A stretch of DNA of 41,380 nucleotides from Runella defluvii (GCF_014195535.1 NZ_JACIBY010000029.1:1-41380), one strand, 5' to 3'; shown: positions 31,443 to 40,011, numbered from the stretch's first letter. Numbers and translations: made by a program. The notes: generated by a model from the sequence alone, not told the origin.

Positions 31443-32369
31443 TTAAGGTGTTCCAAAAAAGGCTTTTTGATTGAGTTCAAGCGCTTGTCTAACACTTGCG
31501 CTTGGCGATGCAAGAAAAACAATTGCTTCTCCTACAATACCATCCCAGAAATAGGTGGTTGCATTAAGTGAGCCACTAGCAATTCTATGACTTCCAGTAT
31601 GGATGTTGACAGCTCCCCCCGTATTGCTGAACCGCGAAACACCGTTCGTGAATAATTCGTAACGAGTAGCGTCAGAAACTATGCTCATTACCATTACATT
31701 AGATAGGTTTGGGCTGAGCGTTCCGATCGTATTACGTATGCTCCTACCGAATCCATCATACATCACGCTATCAGTCCAAGGCCAGTGCATTGCGTCCGTA
31801 ATACTTGAAAAATCTCCAAGCGCGGGGCCATTCGCCGAAGCAGGCGGTACCGCCATACTTCTAAGCACCAAATTACCCCATATTGCACTGCCTGTACCCA
31901 CGTTAGGCACCGAAAGGAAATTGCTACTTGCACTCACGAAGCGAATACCCATCTTACCGTTCGAAATCGTTTCGTTACTACCTGCATTTGTAATTCTGGG
32001 TCGGTTGCTAGCGTTGGATTGAGTTGGATGGCGTGCGTTGGTCGATTGGTCGAAAGGCACGACAGTCACAGTTGCCGAACCGCGAAAAGTGCTGTAGGGC
32101 ATTGTTTGGCCTACTGAATGTCCACTACTACCCGCCGCCGTGATGGTGACAATGCTGCTGTCTGTCACCTCAATACCGTTGAAAAACGCGACCGTAGCGA
32201 CTGCTGAATTTGTTAGATTGTAAGCTGTGAAAGCAGGTCCATTATACCCCTCTCTAAGCTTTCTAGAGCTAATCGCAAAAGCAGGTGTTACACCCATTGT
32301 TGCCAATGTGTCCAGAATTAATTGACTTTTAGCACCCGAAGACGCTATTATACCTGTTCTGAGTAGCAT
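31443..32369 (-). CDS. Lectin-like putative receptor-binding protein
   Basis: A 308-aa protein from ATG 32369. The N-terminal part has AFAISSRKLREGYNGPAF, typical of the region in front of concanavalin A / LamG-like domains in fungal arabinofuranosidase-B-like and Bacteroidota adhesin proteins; the rest is Ser/Thr/Asn-rich beta sheet. No catalytic motif can be confirmed, so glycan binding is more likely than cleavage. It lies two bases after a fibre gene, so it may form the host-binding tip. Confidence 0.65.
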   Translation of the reverse strand: MLLRTGIIASSGAKSQLILDTLATMGVTPAFAISSRKLREGYNGPAFTAYNLTNSAVATVAFFNGIEVTDSSIVTITAAGSSGHSVGQTMPYSTFRGSATVTVVPFDQSTNARHPTQSNASNRPRITNAGSNETISNGKMGIRFVSASSNFLSVPNVGTGSAIWGNLVLRSMAVPPASANGPALGDFSSITDAMHWPWTDSVMYDGFGRSIRNTIGTLSPNLSNVMVMSIVSDATRYELFTNGVSRFSNTGGAVNIHTGSHRIASGSLNATTYFWDGIVGEAIVFLASPSASVRQALELNQKAFFGTP

Positions 32370-32371
32370 AG

Positions 32372-33559
32372 TTATGACGTTGTGTCTCCGATTACGTACC
32401 AATCATTAATTGCCCGTTGAATCATTGTGCAAGAACTATACTGAACTCTTAGTTTAAGCTTGCCGTCTGCTGTACGTAGCGTGACGCCCGCGCCTGCAAC
32501 TATCGTTACCTGTCCAGCACCAAGCTGTATAACTGTGCAGGCCGTGTCAATCTCAAATGCCACACTTGAGTTTGGAGGTATAGTCACTGTATTGGCAGTT
32601 GCTACATCTTGCTCAACAATCCCCCACGCATCTGCGAGGGCAAGCGTATAAGAAGTAGTTTGTCTATTCCGATTTGCTTTCAATACTACGGATTTCAAGG
32701 CAACTTGGTCATACCAGCCACGCGTACCAGCGCTGTTGGTACCGTACAGTTGAAAAGCATTTGGGGTGCTAACGTCATTTATGAGCCTTAAGCCATTAGC
32801 ATCAGAAGTGATTGACATTTGCGTGCCTGATGTTAACCCAACGTTTTGCGAGGCAGCATTTCGAGTAGTGGTAGCCACTGCACTGAGTAGCGTCGTTTGC
32901 GTGAGCAACTGAGCCAAAAACGTAGTATTGGCAGATATACTTACTTCTACAACGTATATTTTGGCGGTATTAACCGCACTTCGCTCATACAGTGGAACAA
33001 TGATATTGCTACCACTCCAATCAGGGTCACCCACAAATATTTTGGTGGCTATGTCGCCTTGAGCTGTCTGGACGGTGTTCGATGCTCCAGTTGCCGTACT
33101 GGCATCGAAGGTATAGACCTTTCTAATAATTCCAGACGATTGGCCGAGCGCTACCACTTTCACTTCTAACGTCACAGCGCCGTAGCTTCCTTTCGGAAGT
33201 GCTATCGTAGTTTCATACCGATTGGAAGCGTGGGCAGTTGGTTGAAAAAGCTCGTGTTTGGTGATTCCATTCGCACTTAATTGCCAAGCGCCATCCAAAC
33301 GTACACCACCGCCCAAACCGCCAAAATGAGACAGCTTTGAGTCATTGAGCTGAGTGGATGTACCCAAAAAAGGTATGACGTTGACGGTTGAGTTGGAGCG
33401 AAGTGGAGCCCCGTAGGCAGTCGAAAACGTAGCTACATCAATCATACTTTGAAGCAGCTCTTCTTTCGTAATGCCCAATGAGCCATTCACCCATCGTTTT
33501 GCCTTTGCAAATCGGGTGGTAAGGGTTGTTACAAGTTCGTTTAAACTACTGATTGGCAT
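32372..33559 (-). CDS. Putative tail fibre protein
   Basis: A 395-aa protein from ATG 33559 (PISSLNELVTTL). The start is helical; the remainder is Ser/Thr/Ala/Val-rich beta structure with many short repeats. The C-terminal region (SYTLALADAWGIVE, then TVTIPPNSSVAFEIDT and a final WYVIGD) is the type of C-terminal module seen in many phage fibres. It is next to the lectin-like protein. Longer readings start with TTG or in the previous gene. Confidence 0.75.
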   Translation of the reverse strand: MPISSLNELVTTLTTRFAKAKRWVNGSLGITKEELLQSMIDVATFSTAYGAPLRSNSTVNVIPFLGTSTQLNDSKLSHFGGLGGGVRLDGAWQLSANGITKHELFQPTAHASNRYETTIALPKGSYGAVTLEVKVVALGQSSGIIRKVYTFDASTATGASNTVQTAQGDIATKIFVGDPDWSGSNIIVPLYERSAVNTAKIYVVEVSISANTTFLAQLLTQTTLLSAVATTTRNAASQNVGLTSGTQMSITSDANGLRLINDVSTPNAFQLYGTNSAGTRGWYDQVALKSVVLKANRNRQTTSYTLALADAWGIVEQDVATANTVTIPPNSSVAFEIDTACTVIQLGAGQVTIVAGAGVTLRTADGKLKLRVQYSSCTMIQRAINDWYVIGDTTS

Positions 33560-33563
33560 GGTA

Positions 33564-34121
33564 TTAGGCGTTGAAGTCAAGTGAAAAATCAAAACTATAA
33601 TCGGCAGGGTTTCCATAGAGGTCATCCCATGACGAAAGGTATGCGGCAGGGTTAGGGCTAGACGAAATAAGCTCAACGCCCCATTCGTTGGGGGCGGTAC
33701 CAAAATTGCCCTGACGTAGCTTGAGCGGTTGGGCTATACTTCCAATAAGCCTTATGACATCGTTGGCATCCATCGCCATTGCTATCCATCGTCCTTTCGA
33801 TAGCATTTTGGCGGTTTGGGCGTGTAGTGGTGAATCTCCCGAAATAGGTAGTGTTAGGGTATTTTTCCACAATGGCCCGTGGTTGTTTGGGTCATTCACA
33901 CAAGTGTAACGAGCCAAGCCAGGCGCAAAGAACATATCAATCCAAACCGAACTTTGGGATGGCACAATTCCGCCTTTCGGTAGGGTTCCATTGTACACTT
34001 CTGACCATAGTAATACATCGGGAATCATACTTACGATGTCACGCACATCAATCAGCCTGACCAGGTCAAGGCCAGGTGCATTGTTGTTGGCAAATCGTGT
34101 GAGTTGGGGCAGTCGCTTCAT
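33564..34121 (-). CDS. Hypothetical fibre/baseplate-associated protein
   Basis: A 185-aa protein with a hydrophobic and Trp-rich body (LLWSEVYNG, WIDMFFAPGL) and a C-terminal aromatic/acidic stretch (YSFDFSLDFNA). It ends five bases before the fibre gene start and is preceded by a late-type box. It may be an adaptor joining fibres to the particle; this is inferred from context. Confidence 0.6.
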   Translation of the reverse strand: MKRLPQLTRFANNNAPGLDLVRLIDVRDIVSMIPDVLLWSEVYNGTLPKGGIVPSQSSVWIDMFFAPGLARYTCVNDPNNHGPLWKNTLTLPISGDSPLHAQTAKMLSKGRWIAMAMDANDVIRLIGSIAQPLKLRQGNFGTAPNEWGVELISSSPNPAAYLSSWDDLYGNPADYSFDFSLDFNA

Positions 34122-34176
34122 ACCACAAAGCTACTTGGGCTTTCAATATGAAAATAGGATGAAACCGCCCCTAAAA

Positions 34177-34185
34177 CAGGACGAA
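34177..34185 (-). promoter_or_regulatory. Late-gene box (one mismatch) upstream of the fibre block
   Basis: On the minus strand TTCGTCCTG, ending 56 bases before the ATG at 34121. It differs from the other four copies at the last base. Confidence 0.35.
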
Positions 34186-34193
34186 TTTGCCAC

Positions 34194-34721
34194 TCATTTT
34201 TTTGCTTTTGCCTTGTTTTTTAAGCGGGGCAGACCATCGGTTTCAAGTTTGGCCTTGTACCTTTTCCAACAGGCATAGGCGGCATCCTGGTCCCAGTCGT
34301 CGGGGCAAATGTCATAGACTTGCAGGAAAAGCGAAACGGCATTCAACTCACTGGAGTGTACGTGGTACCCGCACCGCACAAATGAGTTGAATTTCTCGAA
34401 GAAAAGTTTCTCGAAAATAATACCGAGGTCGATGAGCGTTTGGCCGCTGACGTGGCTATCTTCAGCCGCTTCGGGTAGAATGATGCGGACTTTTGAGCCT
34501 TTGAAGCGTTTGCGAGACCTGACGCGTTTGTAGGGTACTTTTTCGCAGACCGAAACCACCAACGACCCTAAAAACTGATTCTGACAGGCTTTTATAGAAT
34601 CAGCCCGAGGCTCGGCATACTCAATAAGCAAAAATTGACGCACGTGGCGGGGCACAAGCACTTCTATGAAGCGCTCACCTGTGGCATTGTTGGTAAATAC
34701 GTAAGAGACAGAATCAGCCAT
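34194..34721 (-). CDS. Hypothetical protein, possible late regulator
   Basis: A 175-aa protein from ATG 34721, which follows a dyad promoter by two bases. It has an N-terminal mixed part, a basic segment (PYKRVRSRKRFKGSKVRI) and a Lys/Ala-rich end (RLKNKAKAKK), suggesting nucleic-acid contact. It is the first gene after the long non-coding region and sits between early and late genes, where late-gene activators or antiterminators often lie. That role is inference; no HTH is obvious. Confidence 0.58.
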   Translation of the reverse strand: MADSVSYVFTNNATGERFIEVLVPRHVRQFLLIEYAEPRADSIKACQNQFLGSLVVSVCEKVPYKRVRSRKRFKGSKVRIILPEAAEDSHVSGQTLIDLGIIFEKLFFEKFNSFVRCGYHVHSSELNAVSLFLQVYDICPDDWDQDAAYACWKRYKAKLETDGLPRLKNKAKAKK

Positions 34722-34723
34722 TG

Positions 34724-34757
34724 TTTGTATATTTGGGTGCGCTTCCAAATATACAAA
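34724..34757. promoter_or_regulatory. Dyad with two facing -7 boxes upstream of 34721
   Basis: TTTGTATATTTGG (34724-34736) is the exact inverse of CCAAATATACAAA (34745-34757), with eight bases between. Each arm contains TATATTTG, a perfect Bacteroidota -7 box, one on each strand. It could be an operator covering the promoter of the 34194-34721 gene, or a bidirectional promoter. Confidence 0.6.
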
Positions 34758-35293
34758 GCTGGAAAACCTTGCATTGAATCCCCTGAACCCAACAGGGGAT
34801 TTTGCATTTTAGGAAGTTTCAATATAGGTTTTTTTGAGGGTATTTCCTACGTTTCTTCCTGTTTTTTTACTTGCTGCTGTCTATCCCTCCCAAACTGCTA
34901 CCCCAGCTGAAGTACCATTTTTTTTGTAACTTTTGTATTTTCTTTTTTGTGGCTGACTGTCAGACTTTTAGCCATCAAAACAACGTACTATGGTTTTTAT
35001 TGGGGTTTGTATTTTTTGTATCGGCCCCTTTTATATAGGCCGAAGGCCATTTTCTATTTTTATTTTTTTGTAACTTTTTATCTTTTGAATAAAAAAAGAT
35101 AAAAAAATATTTATCCCATTAATAGGCTGATTCTCACACTATAAAGCCATACTTTCCAATTCAAGATAAGAAGTTACAAAAATAATTAGAGTTTCAAGGG
35201 AGGGGAGTTGGGGAGTTGGCAAGTCCCCCCGTTGCCCCATAAAAAAAGCCCGCCGAAGCGAGCCTTTTAAAATGGACTTAGAATTGTATTTTT
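34758..35293. other. AT-rich non-coding region with TTGTAACTTTT repeats
   Basis: No credible gene lies in these 536 bases. Contents: a perfect hairpin (AATCCCCTG 34777-34785 / CAGGGGATT 34793-34801); TTTTTGTAACTTTT at 34921-34934 and 35065-35078 and its inverse AAGTTACAAAAA at 35171-35182; a very A/T-rich block around 35080-35115; GGCC-GAA-GGCC near 35040; and a terminator at the end. Direct and inverted copies next to an AT-rich stretch suit a replication origin or a regulatory region. Confidence 0.5.
35241..35263 (-). terminator. Terminator with UUCG-type loop after the early gene run
   Basis: On the minus strand the stem GCTCGC / GCGGGC (35263-35258 with 35253-35248, one G-U pair) closes a TTCG loop and is followed by seven T (35247-35241). 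It ends the early small-gene operon. Confidence 0.85.
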
Positions 35294-35530
35294 TTAACCC
35301 GTAAACTGAGTACTGACATTGTTAATAAACTCCGTGGCGGATTCTAATGTATATTCATTCATCATTTGTTCGGCATTTTCTCGGTCAGTATAACCAAAGG
35401 TTAATGTTGCGGTAAAGTCTTCAAATATTGACATGATGGATGTTTCCCAACGCTCAGATTCATCATTGTACGTAACCGTCAACAATACCTGGTCGTCATC
35501 GACCTCGATTAATCTTGCGAATTTTGCCAT
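35294..35530 (-). CDS. Small acidic hypothetical protein
   Basis: A 78-aa acidic protein, the last gene of the early run. Beta-rich start (ARLIEVDDDQVLLTVTYND), helical end (ENAEQMMNEYTLESA). It overlaps the DUF551-like gene by 22 bases and is followed by the UUCG-loop terminator. Unknown function; early acidic proteins may bind host enzymes, which is only an idea. Confidence 0.62.
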   Translation of the reverse strand: MAKFARLIEVDDDQVLLTVTYNDESERWETSIMSIFEDFTATLTFGYTDRENAEQMMNEYTLESATEFINNVSTQFTG

Positions 35531-35781
35531 TGTTCTAAGCGTTTTTGGTTTGGGTTTGGAGGAATAAACATGTAATGAGTCGGCATTATTTCATCATCTT
35601 CTGTGTAGCAATCTTGATAGTCTGACCATCGTGCAGAAATAAATGTGTCATCACCACCGATGAACCCCACCCGTGTGCCGTTTGGGTTAAAGTCTGCGTC
35701 TATCCAATCTTGGTGAAATCCTATCACCTCAAAAGCGTCTTCTTGTTGAAGTGGCTTTTCAGCCATTGAAATCCATTCCAT
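35509..35781 (-). CDS. DUF551-like protein
   Basis: A 90-aa protein from ATG 35781. The start EWISMAEKPLQQEDAFEVIG and the end THYMFIPPNP correspond to the DUF551 layout (EWI.V.D.LP... THWMPLP.PP), a small domain frequent in phages and of unknown function. A longer reading begins at GTG 35874 but the domain begins exactly at the chosen start. It overlaps the next gene. Confidence 0.72.
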   Translation of the reverse strand: MEWISMAEKPLQQEDAFEVIGFHQDWIDADFNPNGTRVGFIGGDDTFISARWSDYQDCYTEDDEIMPTHYMFIPPNPNQKRLEQWQNSQD

Positions 35782-35803
35782 TTTTGTATAAGGTTTTGAA
35801 GTA

Positions 35804-36028
35804 TTAAACTCTTTCACATTCGCGGCAAAACTGCATTTTTCCGCTTTGAACGAGCTCTGCCACATAATTGGCACTTCTCGTTGCTATCTTCATCGTTGGT
35901 ATTACCAGCAGCTCGTATGAGCCCACCGTGGCGGCGTTAGAAAAATGGATTCGGAATACGACAATGGTTCTCATTTTTTCGTCTAACCAAATCGAACCTT
36001 CGGTTAACATTCTAAGGGTTTCATTCAT
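35804..36028 (-). CDS. Small hypothetical early protein
   Basis: A 74-aa mixed protein (GSIWLDEKMRTIVVFRI, then a Cys-containing basic end CRECER). Its start overlaps the upstream stop as ATGA. A Cys-x-x-Cys pair is not quite present (FCREC gives C-x-x-C with Arg-Glu), so metal binding is possible but weak. Unknown function. Confidence 0.58.
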   Translation of the reverse strand: MNETLRMLTEGSIWLDEKMRTIVVFRIHFSNAATVGSYELLVIPTMKIATRSANYVAELVQSGKMQFCRECERV

Positions 36029-36363
36029 CCGTCACCTCCTTCCTGTAAATGAGTAAAATTCAAACGTTTTGACTTGACCAAAGCAAGAAAGGCTTTGGCC
36101 ATTGCATCGGCAGCCGAATCAGCCAAAAACGATTTCCATTTGCTGACCATACAGTAATACTTGGGTTCGCCCATCGTAAAATGACGACGGCTAATACCAA
36201 TGCGTAGAAACAATTCGCTGTTACCTGTTGGGATTGGGAGTAGTTCAAAAAGCTCATGTACATTATAGCCTGTTTGGCAAATCTGTGGAACTCCTATCTG
36301 TTTTAATTGCTCTTCAAGCTCATAGGAGACCCATTGGCCTGAAGGTTGATTCTCGTGTTTCAT
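36025..36363 (-). CDS. Conserved hypothetical early phage protein
   Basis: A 112-aa protein with the pattern SYELEEQLKQIGVPQ, NVHELFELLP and DAMAKAFLALVKSK. I recognise this arrangement as a conserved, unnamed family in Bacteroidota phages and prophages. It overlaps both neighbours by four bases (ATGA). Function unknown. Confidence 0.7.
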   Translation of the reverse strand: MKHENQPSGQWVSYELEEQLKQIGVPQICQTGYNVHELFELLPIPTGNSELFLRIGISRRHFTMGEPKYYCMVSKWKSFLADSAADAMAKAFLALVKSKRLNFTHLQEGGDG

Positions 36364-36692
36364 TGCTCACCTCCTTCCTTTGGGAAAAATGCTTCTATCA
36401 TTCCGATGCACGTGCCGCCGTTATCGCAGCCATACATAAGCCACGCACGGCTAAGACCGTCGCTGGTGGGGCAATCATAAACAGAAAGCCATACTTTTCC
36501 TGGCTTCGTCGCGGAGCGCTTTTCCATTTCAGAAATCTTCTCTTTGATTTTGGTAAGTACGGTGGGAAAGTCTTTAAAATCATCGGGCATGAGCGCCATC
36601 AGCGAGCCTCTCAGCCAATCGACAGCCTTTGTGGGGGCTTTTCGTTGTGATTCAAATCGAAGCATAGCCCCTTGTTTTGTGAGTGTTTCCAT
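36360..36692 (-). CDS. Hypothetical early protein
   Basis: A 110-aa protein with a helical N-terminal half (PTVLTKIKEKISEMEKR) and a beta, Cys-containing second half (KVWLSVYDCPTSDG, CDNGGTC). It has the early-type leader motif directly upstream and opens the run of five overlapping small genes ending at 35294. No known domain. Confidence 0.62.
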   Translation of the reverse strand: METLTKQGAMLRFESQRKAPTKAVDWLRGSLMALMPDDFKDFPTVLTKIKEKISEMEKRSATKPGKVWLSVYDCPTSDGLSRAWLMYGCDNGGTCIGMIEAFFPKEGGEQ

Positions 36693-36695
36693 TGT

Positions 36696-36716
36696 GCTTA
36701 GAAATTATTGGTTGAT
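36696..36716 (-). promoter_or_regulatory. Early-type leader motif before the 36360-36692 gene
   Basis: On the minus strand ATCAACCAATAATTTCTAAGC, ending three bases before the ATG at 36692. It is one of seven copies. Confidence 0.5.
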
Positions 36717-36761
36717 AAAAAGTTAAGAAATACAAAAAGTTTTTGCGGGGGGCAGGGGGGG

Positions 36762-39700
36762 CTAAAAGTCAAATTCGGGGGTGACTTCAGCAGTAGGCTC
36801 CCAAGTGCTGCCAACAGTACGATAGAAAATCATTTCCTCTTTTTTGCCGTTGTGGTCACGCATAATCCGCCCCTGTGAGTTTTGGTATTCGGTAGGGTTA
36901 TAGACATACCCGTGGTATTCGGCGTATTTTTTGAGGTATTCGGTGAACTTCTGAGTGCTCAGCTCTCTGATTTTTTCGGAGTTCATGTATTCCTCTTTTG
37001 CGTCTTTTTTGCATACCATCGTGTTGAGACGGTTGCTGTCATGCGCAAAATACACCTCTGCCCACTCGAAGAAACGCCCACCCATCGCGCTCAACAGGTT
37101 ACGTTTGGCCAGGTTGCGCATTGGTGGTTTGATTTTCGAATCCACGGCCAAGTAAAAGTGTAAACACTGAGCCATGAAGTTGAAAAAATAGCTCCAGTCG
37201 GCAGCTGTGAAATCGTAGAAAAGGCGACGGCCACCAAAATCGTCGGAAGGGGAGCGGGTTTCTAAGTAGCTGCCGTTGTTTTCGTGGTAATAATCCGAAA
37301 ACGAGGTGACGAGCTTCCGACGCTGAGTGGATTCCGAAAAATCTCGATCGCCAAAATTGGAGTCAAACCAGAACTTTGGCGACTCATCAAACGGGATGCT
37401 GTACGATTGGGTTTGTTTGGGGTTGGGGTTCATGTCACCCGTGATGTCACCGTAAAAGAACCCGAAATCCAAGTATTCGTAACAGTCGTCGATGATGATT
37501 AGGTCGGTTTGTTTCGATACCTTATCGTACACGTGCGGGTTTTTTGTCAACAGTGGGTTACGACCCGAAAGCCCCACGTTATTACGCCAAAACCATTTGA
37601 GGGCCTTGCCCGTCAGTGACTTTCCAGAACCTCCGTTCGATTTAGCATCGTCTCCTGCGAGTTCCGAAAGTTTGTTATCCATCGCCCAAACGCACCAGGC
37701 GCGGGCAGGGTCTTTGTACCTGTGCAGCATATAGCCAAGTGTGTATATTCGGTTGGCCAGGTGCTGCACTTGTTCTTTGCGTTCTTCGGCGGTGAGCAAT
37801 GCTCCGCCAATCTCAAACTTGTTGGCATCGAGGTAGGCTTTGACCTGCTCAGGAGTACGGCGAGCAAAGAAAAGCTCACGCTCAGCTTGCGTAAGGCCAT
37901 GCTCAAGGGCGTATTCCTCCTGCTTCTTTGCAGTGTCGTACTTTAGGTAGAGCTGCGGGCGCTCCTCCAGCTCTTTGCGCCAATGCACCCGAGCCGTTTG
38001 GATAATGAAACGGAAGAACATACACGACTTATCCAGCAATTTGATATGCCAGGAATCATCCACCTGTTGAGCTTCAAAAAAAGGCTTCAGCTTTTTGATA
38101 TTAATTTTCTCGTTGCCCTTCGTTGGGTGCTGTATTACCTTATCTGCCCATACGTATTTTCCGCCTACTAACCCTTTGGCTTCCTCTATCCCCGTCTTGG
38201 TGACTTTCCAGGTGTGTTCGGGGAAGAAAAAATACTGGAAGTCGGGGCCGTATGATTTGAAGTCAAGCTCAATAAGCGGGAGATTGGCAAGGTTAGAAAC
38301 ACTCAATTGGTTGGAAGTGTACATCGCATTGCGAAGGTCCTGCGTGATGGTATCATCAATGAGCGCCCGTTCGTTTAGGAAACTATGGATAAAGTTTTTC
38401 ACGTCGTTGGCTTCGATGCGCGTCACGATATTGTCATCAATTTTGATGTAGAAATAGCCCTCCTTTTCGCGTTCAGATTTATATCGAGCGAACCCGTTTC
38501 TGTGTAGGAAATTGTACGCTTGAACGTGGTTGAACTTATAGGTGAACAACGGCCGCCCAAACTTATATTTCGGATTGCCTTCACTGTCGAACTGACGTTC
38601 CTCGTCCCAAAATCGGTATGGGATGGCAGTCGCCACAAGGCGGTCAAAATCGAATTTCTTTTTGCCTGAGCGTAACCAATCGCGTAGGTCTTTGGAAACA
38701 GCTTTGCCGTTTTCGTCCACCTTCAGGAATTCATCAGGAAGCCAAATGGTTTTGAGATCCAAAAACTTCATACCCAACTCATGGCCATTTTTGCGGCCAC
38801 TTGCATCGATGTCTGGCAGGTTGTAGATATTCCACGCAAGGGAGCGAAGGAGCTTCATATCGTGATCGTCGAGTTGTTCCGACTCACTATTCTGCCACAA
38901 CACCCGATAGCCCAGGGCCGCGACGTTGAGCGCGTCAGAGCCTCCCGAGCAACGAATCAGCTCAGGTAGCTTTACGTTCGTCATCTGCTCTGTTTGTTTC
39001 TTCTTCTCTTCTTCTGAGCTTTGAAATTCTTCGGCGCTGCCTTCCTCGTTGAGTTTCTTTTGGCGTAGTTCCCGTATGAAGTCCTGGGCCTGTTTCAGGC
39101 CGTGGATATAATGGGCAGGTTTTTTTCCACGGTACCGAAAACGATTTTTGTGTTCAGCTTTAGGAAGGTAGATTTTCCCCCAGTCGCCTTCGTCGAAGTA
39201 AAACATGGGGTAATTGGTGGTAGAGATTCGCTTCAGTGCTTTGCCGTTTTTGACAGTAGTATAGCTGTGAAGGCATTTCAGATGGTAGCGTTGAAACAGG
39301 CTTTTGGCCGCCTCAAAACGCTTCAATTCGTCAAATTTATCAAGGGCCATCCATGCCGAATCGGTGAGTATTATGCGGCATTCCCAGGCTTCAAATTCTT
39401 TGAACTCAACGTCGCATTGTCCTTCGGCTTCGTCGGGTCGTGCGGGGCGGTCTTCAAATAGAGGTTTAGGGCTAAGATTGATACTTTCATCCTTGTAGTT
39501 ATAAAACTCGGCTACGGTTCTGATGGCGTCACCATACTCCAGCTTAAATTCTTTCATCGCAAGGGCAATGGCATTTCTCCACTTGCTATCGTCCCCAAAA
39601 TCTGTTACGCCCCATTCGCCACTTTCCATCCGCTTCAATGAAGCGGATGGGGTTTTTTCGGGGCGAAGTGTAAATTTTCTATTGGGGTTATCAAAGCTCT

Positions 39701-39782
39701 GTTCACTGTCAGGATAGAGATAGATGATATAAGCGCGGCCACCATCTTCGGCAAACAGGCGTTGAATGTCAATCTTCGACAT
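36762..39782 (-). CDS. Primase-helicase (TOPRIM primase fused to SF3-type helicase)
   Basis: Replication protein of 1006 aa. Residues about 1-115 look like a CHC2-type primase start, but the zinc-ligand cysteines are absent. Residues about 265-360 form a TOPRIM-like domain (ELIRCSGGSDALNVAALG near 270, then NLPDIDASGRKNG near 318 as the DxD-like part). The helicase has Walker A GGSGKS (717-722) and Walker B LIIIDD (761-766), followed by SF3/DUF5906-like motifs such as FWFDSNFGDRDF. It makes primers and unwinds DNA at the phage fork. It is by far the largest early gene. Confidence 0.9.
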   Translation of the reverse strand: MSKIDIQRLFAEDGGRAYIIYLYPDSEQSFDNPNRKFTLRPEKTPSASLKRMESGEWGVTDFGDDSKWRNAIALAMKEFKLEYGDAIRTVAEFYNYKDESINLSPKPLFEDRPARPDEAEGQCDVEFKEFEAWECRIILTDSAWMALDKFDELKRFEAAKSLFQRYHLKCLHSYTTVKNGKALKRISTTNYPMFYFDEGDWGKIYLPKAEHKNRFRYRGKKPAHYIHGLKQAQDFIRELRQKKLNEEGSAEEFQSSEEEKKKQTEQMTNVKLPELIRCSGGSDALNVAALGYRVLWQNSESEQLDDHDMKLLRSLAWNIYNLPDIDASGRKNGHELGMKFLDLKTIWLPDEFLKVDENGKAVSKDLRDWLRSGKKKFDFDRLVATAIPYRFWDEERQFDSEGNPKYKFGRPLFTYKFNHVQAYNFLHRNGFARYKSEREKEGYFYIKIDDNIVTRIEANDVKNFIHSFLNERALIDDTITQDLRNAMYTSNQLSVSNLANLPLIELDFKSYGPDFQYFFFPEHTWKVTKTGIEEAKGLVGGKYVWADKVIQHPTKGNEKINIKKLKPFFEAQQVDDSWHIKLLDKSCMFFRFIIQTARVHWRKELEERPQLYLKYDTAKKQEEYALEHGLTQAERELFFARRTPEQVKAYLDANKFEIGGALLTAEERKEQVQHLANRIYTLGYMLHRYKDPARAWCVWAMDNKLSELAGDDAKSNGGSGKSLTGKALKWFWRNNVGLSGRNPLLTKNPHVYDKVSKQTDLIIIDDCYEYLDFGFFYGDITGDMNPNPKQTQSYSIPFDESPKFWFDSNFGDRDFSESTQRRKLVTSFSDYYHENNGSYLETRSPSDDFGGRRLFYDFTAADWSYFFNFMAQCLHFYLAVDSKIKPPMRNLAKRNLLSAMGGRFFEWAEVYFAHDSNRLNTMVCKKDAKEEYMNSEKIRELSTQKFTEYLKKYAEYHGYVYNPTEYQNSQGRIMRDHNGKKEEMIFYRTVGSTWEPTAEVTPEFDF

Positions 39783-39824
39783 AAAAAATCAGGTTTATAC
39801 TTCGGAAATTAGAAATGGATGCCA

Positions 39825-39995
39825 TCAGGCTACCTTCTCGACGACAATACTGCGTACCTCACGCGTTTGGGCGTCGGCATCGCGACAGGCCACGTGCCAC
39901 ACGGCACGGGGGTTTTCGGCGGTCATGGTTTTTTTGATAACCTTGTTGCCAGCAAAGGTCAATCTGTACGTGTAAGTGAAAGTTTCTGTGCTCAT
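39825..39995 (-). CDS. Small hypothetical protein (56 aa)
   Basis: Too short for a 60-codon cutoff. ATG 39995 to TGA 39825-39827 gives 56 aa: a beta-rich start (TFTYTYRLTFAGNKVIKKT), a middle with PRAVWHVACRD, and an amphipathic end. The early-type leader directly precedes it and a structured region lies before that. It lies 42 bases before the primase gene and may be co-transcribed. Unknown function; the SRPBCC-like or single-sheet look is only an impression. Confidence 0.65.
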   Translation of the reverse strand: MSTETFTYTYRLTFAGNKVIKKTMTAENPRAVWHVACRDADAQTREVRSIVVEKVA

Positions 39996-40010
39996 GGAAT
40001 TTATTGGTTT
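39996..40010 (-). promoter_or_regulatory. Early-type leader motif (short) before the 56-aa gene
   Basis: On the minus strand AAACCAATAAATTCC, directly adjacent to the ATG at 39995. The AAGC part is missing in this copy. Confidence 0.45.
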
Positions 40011-40011
40011 G

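Noticed and set aside
35200..35240. G-quadruplex in the G-rich stretch
   Set aside because: Only three runs of three or more G are close together; a fourth has only two G.
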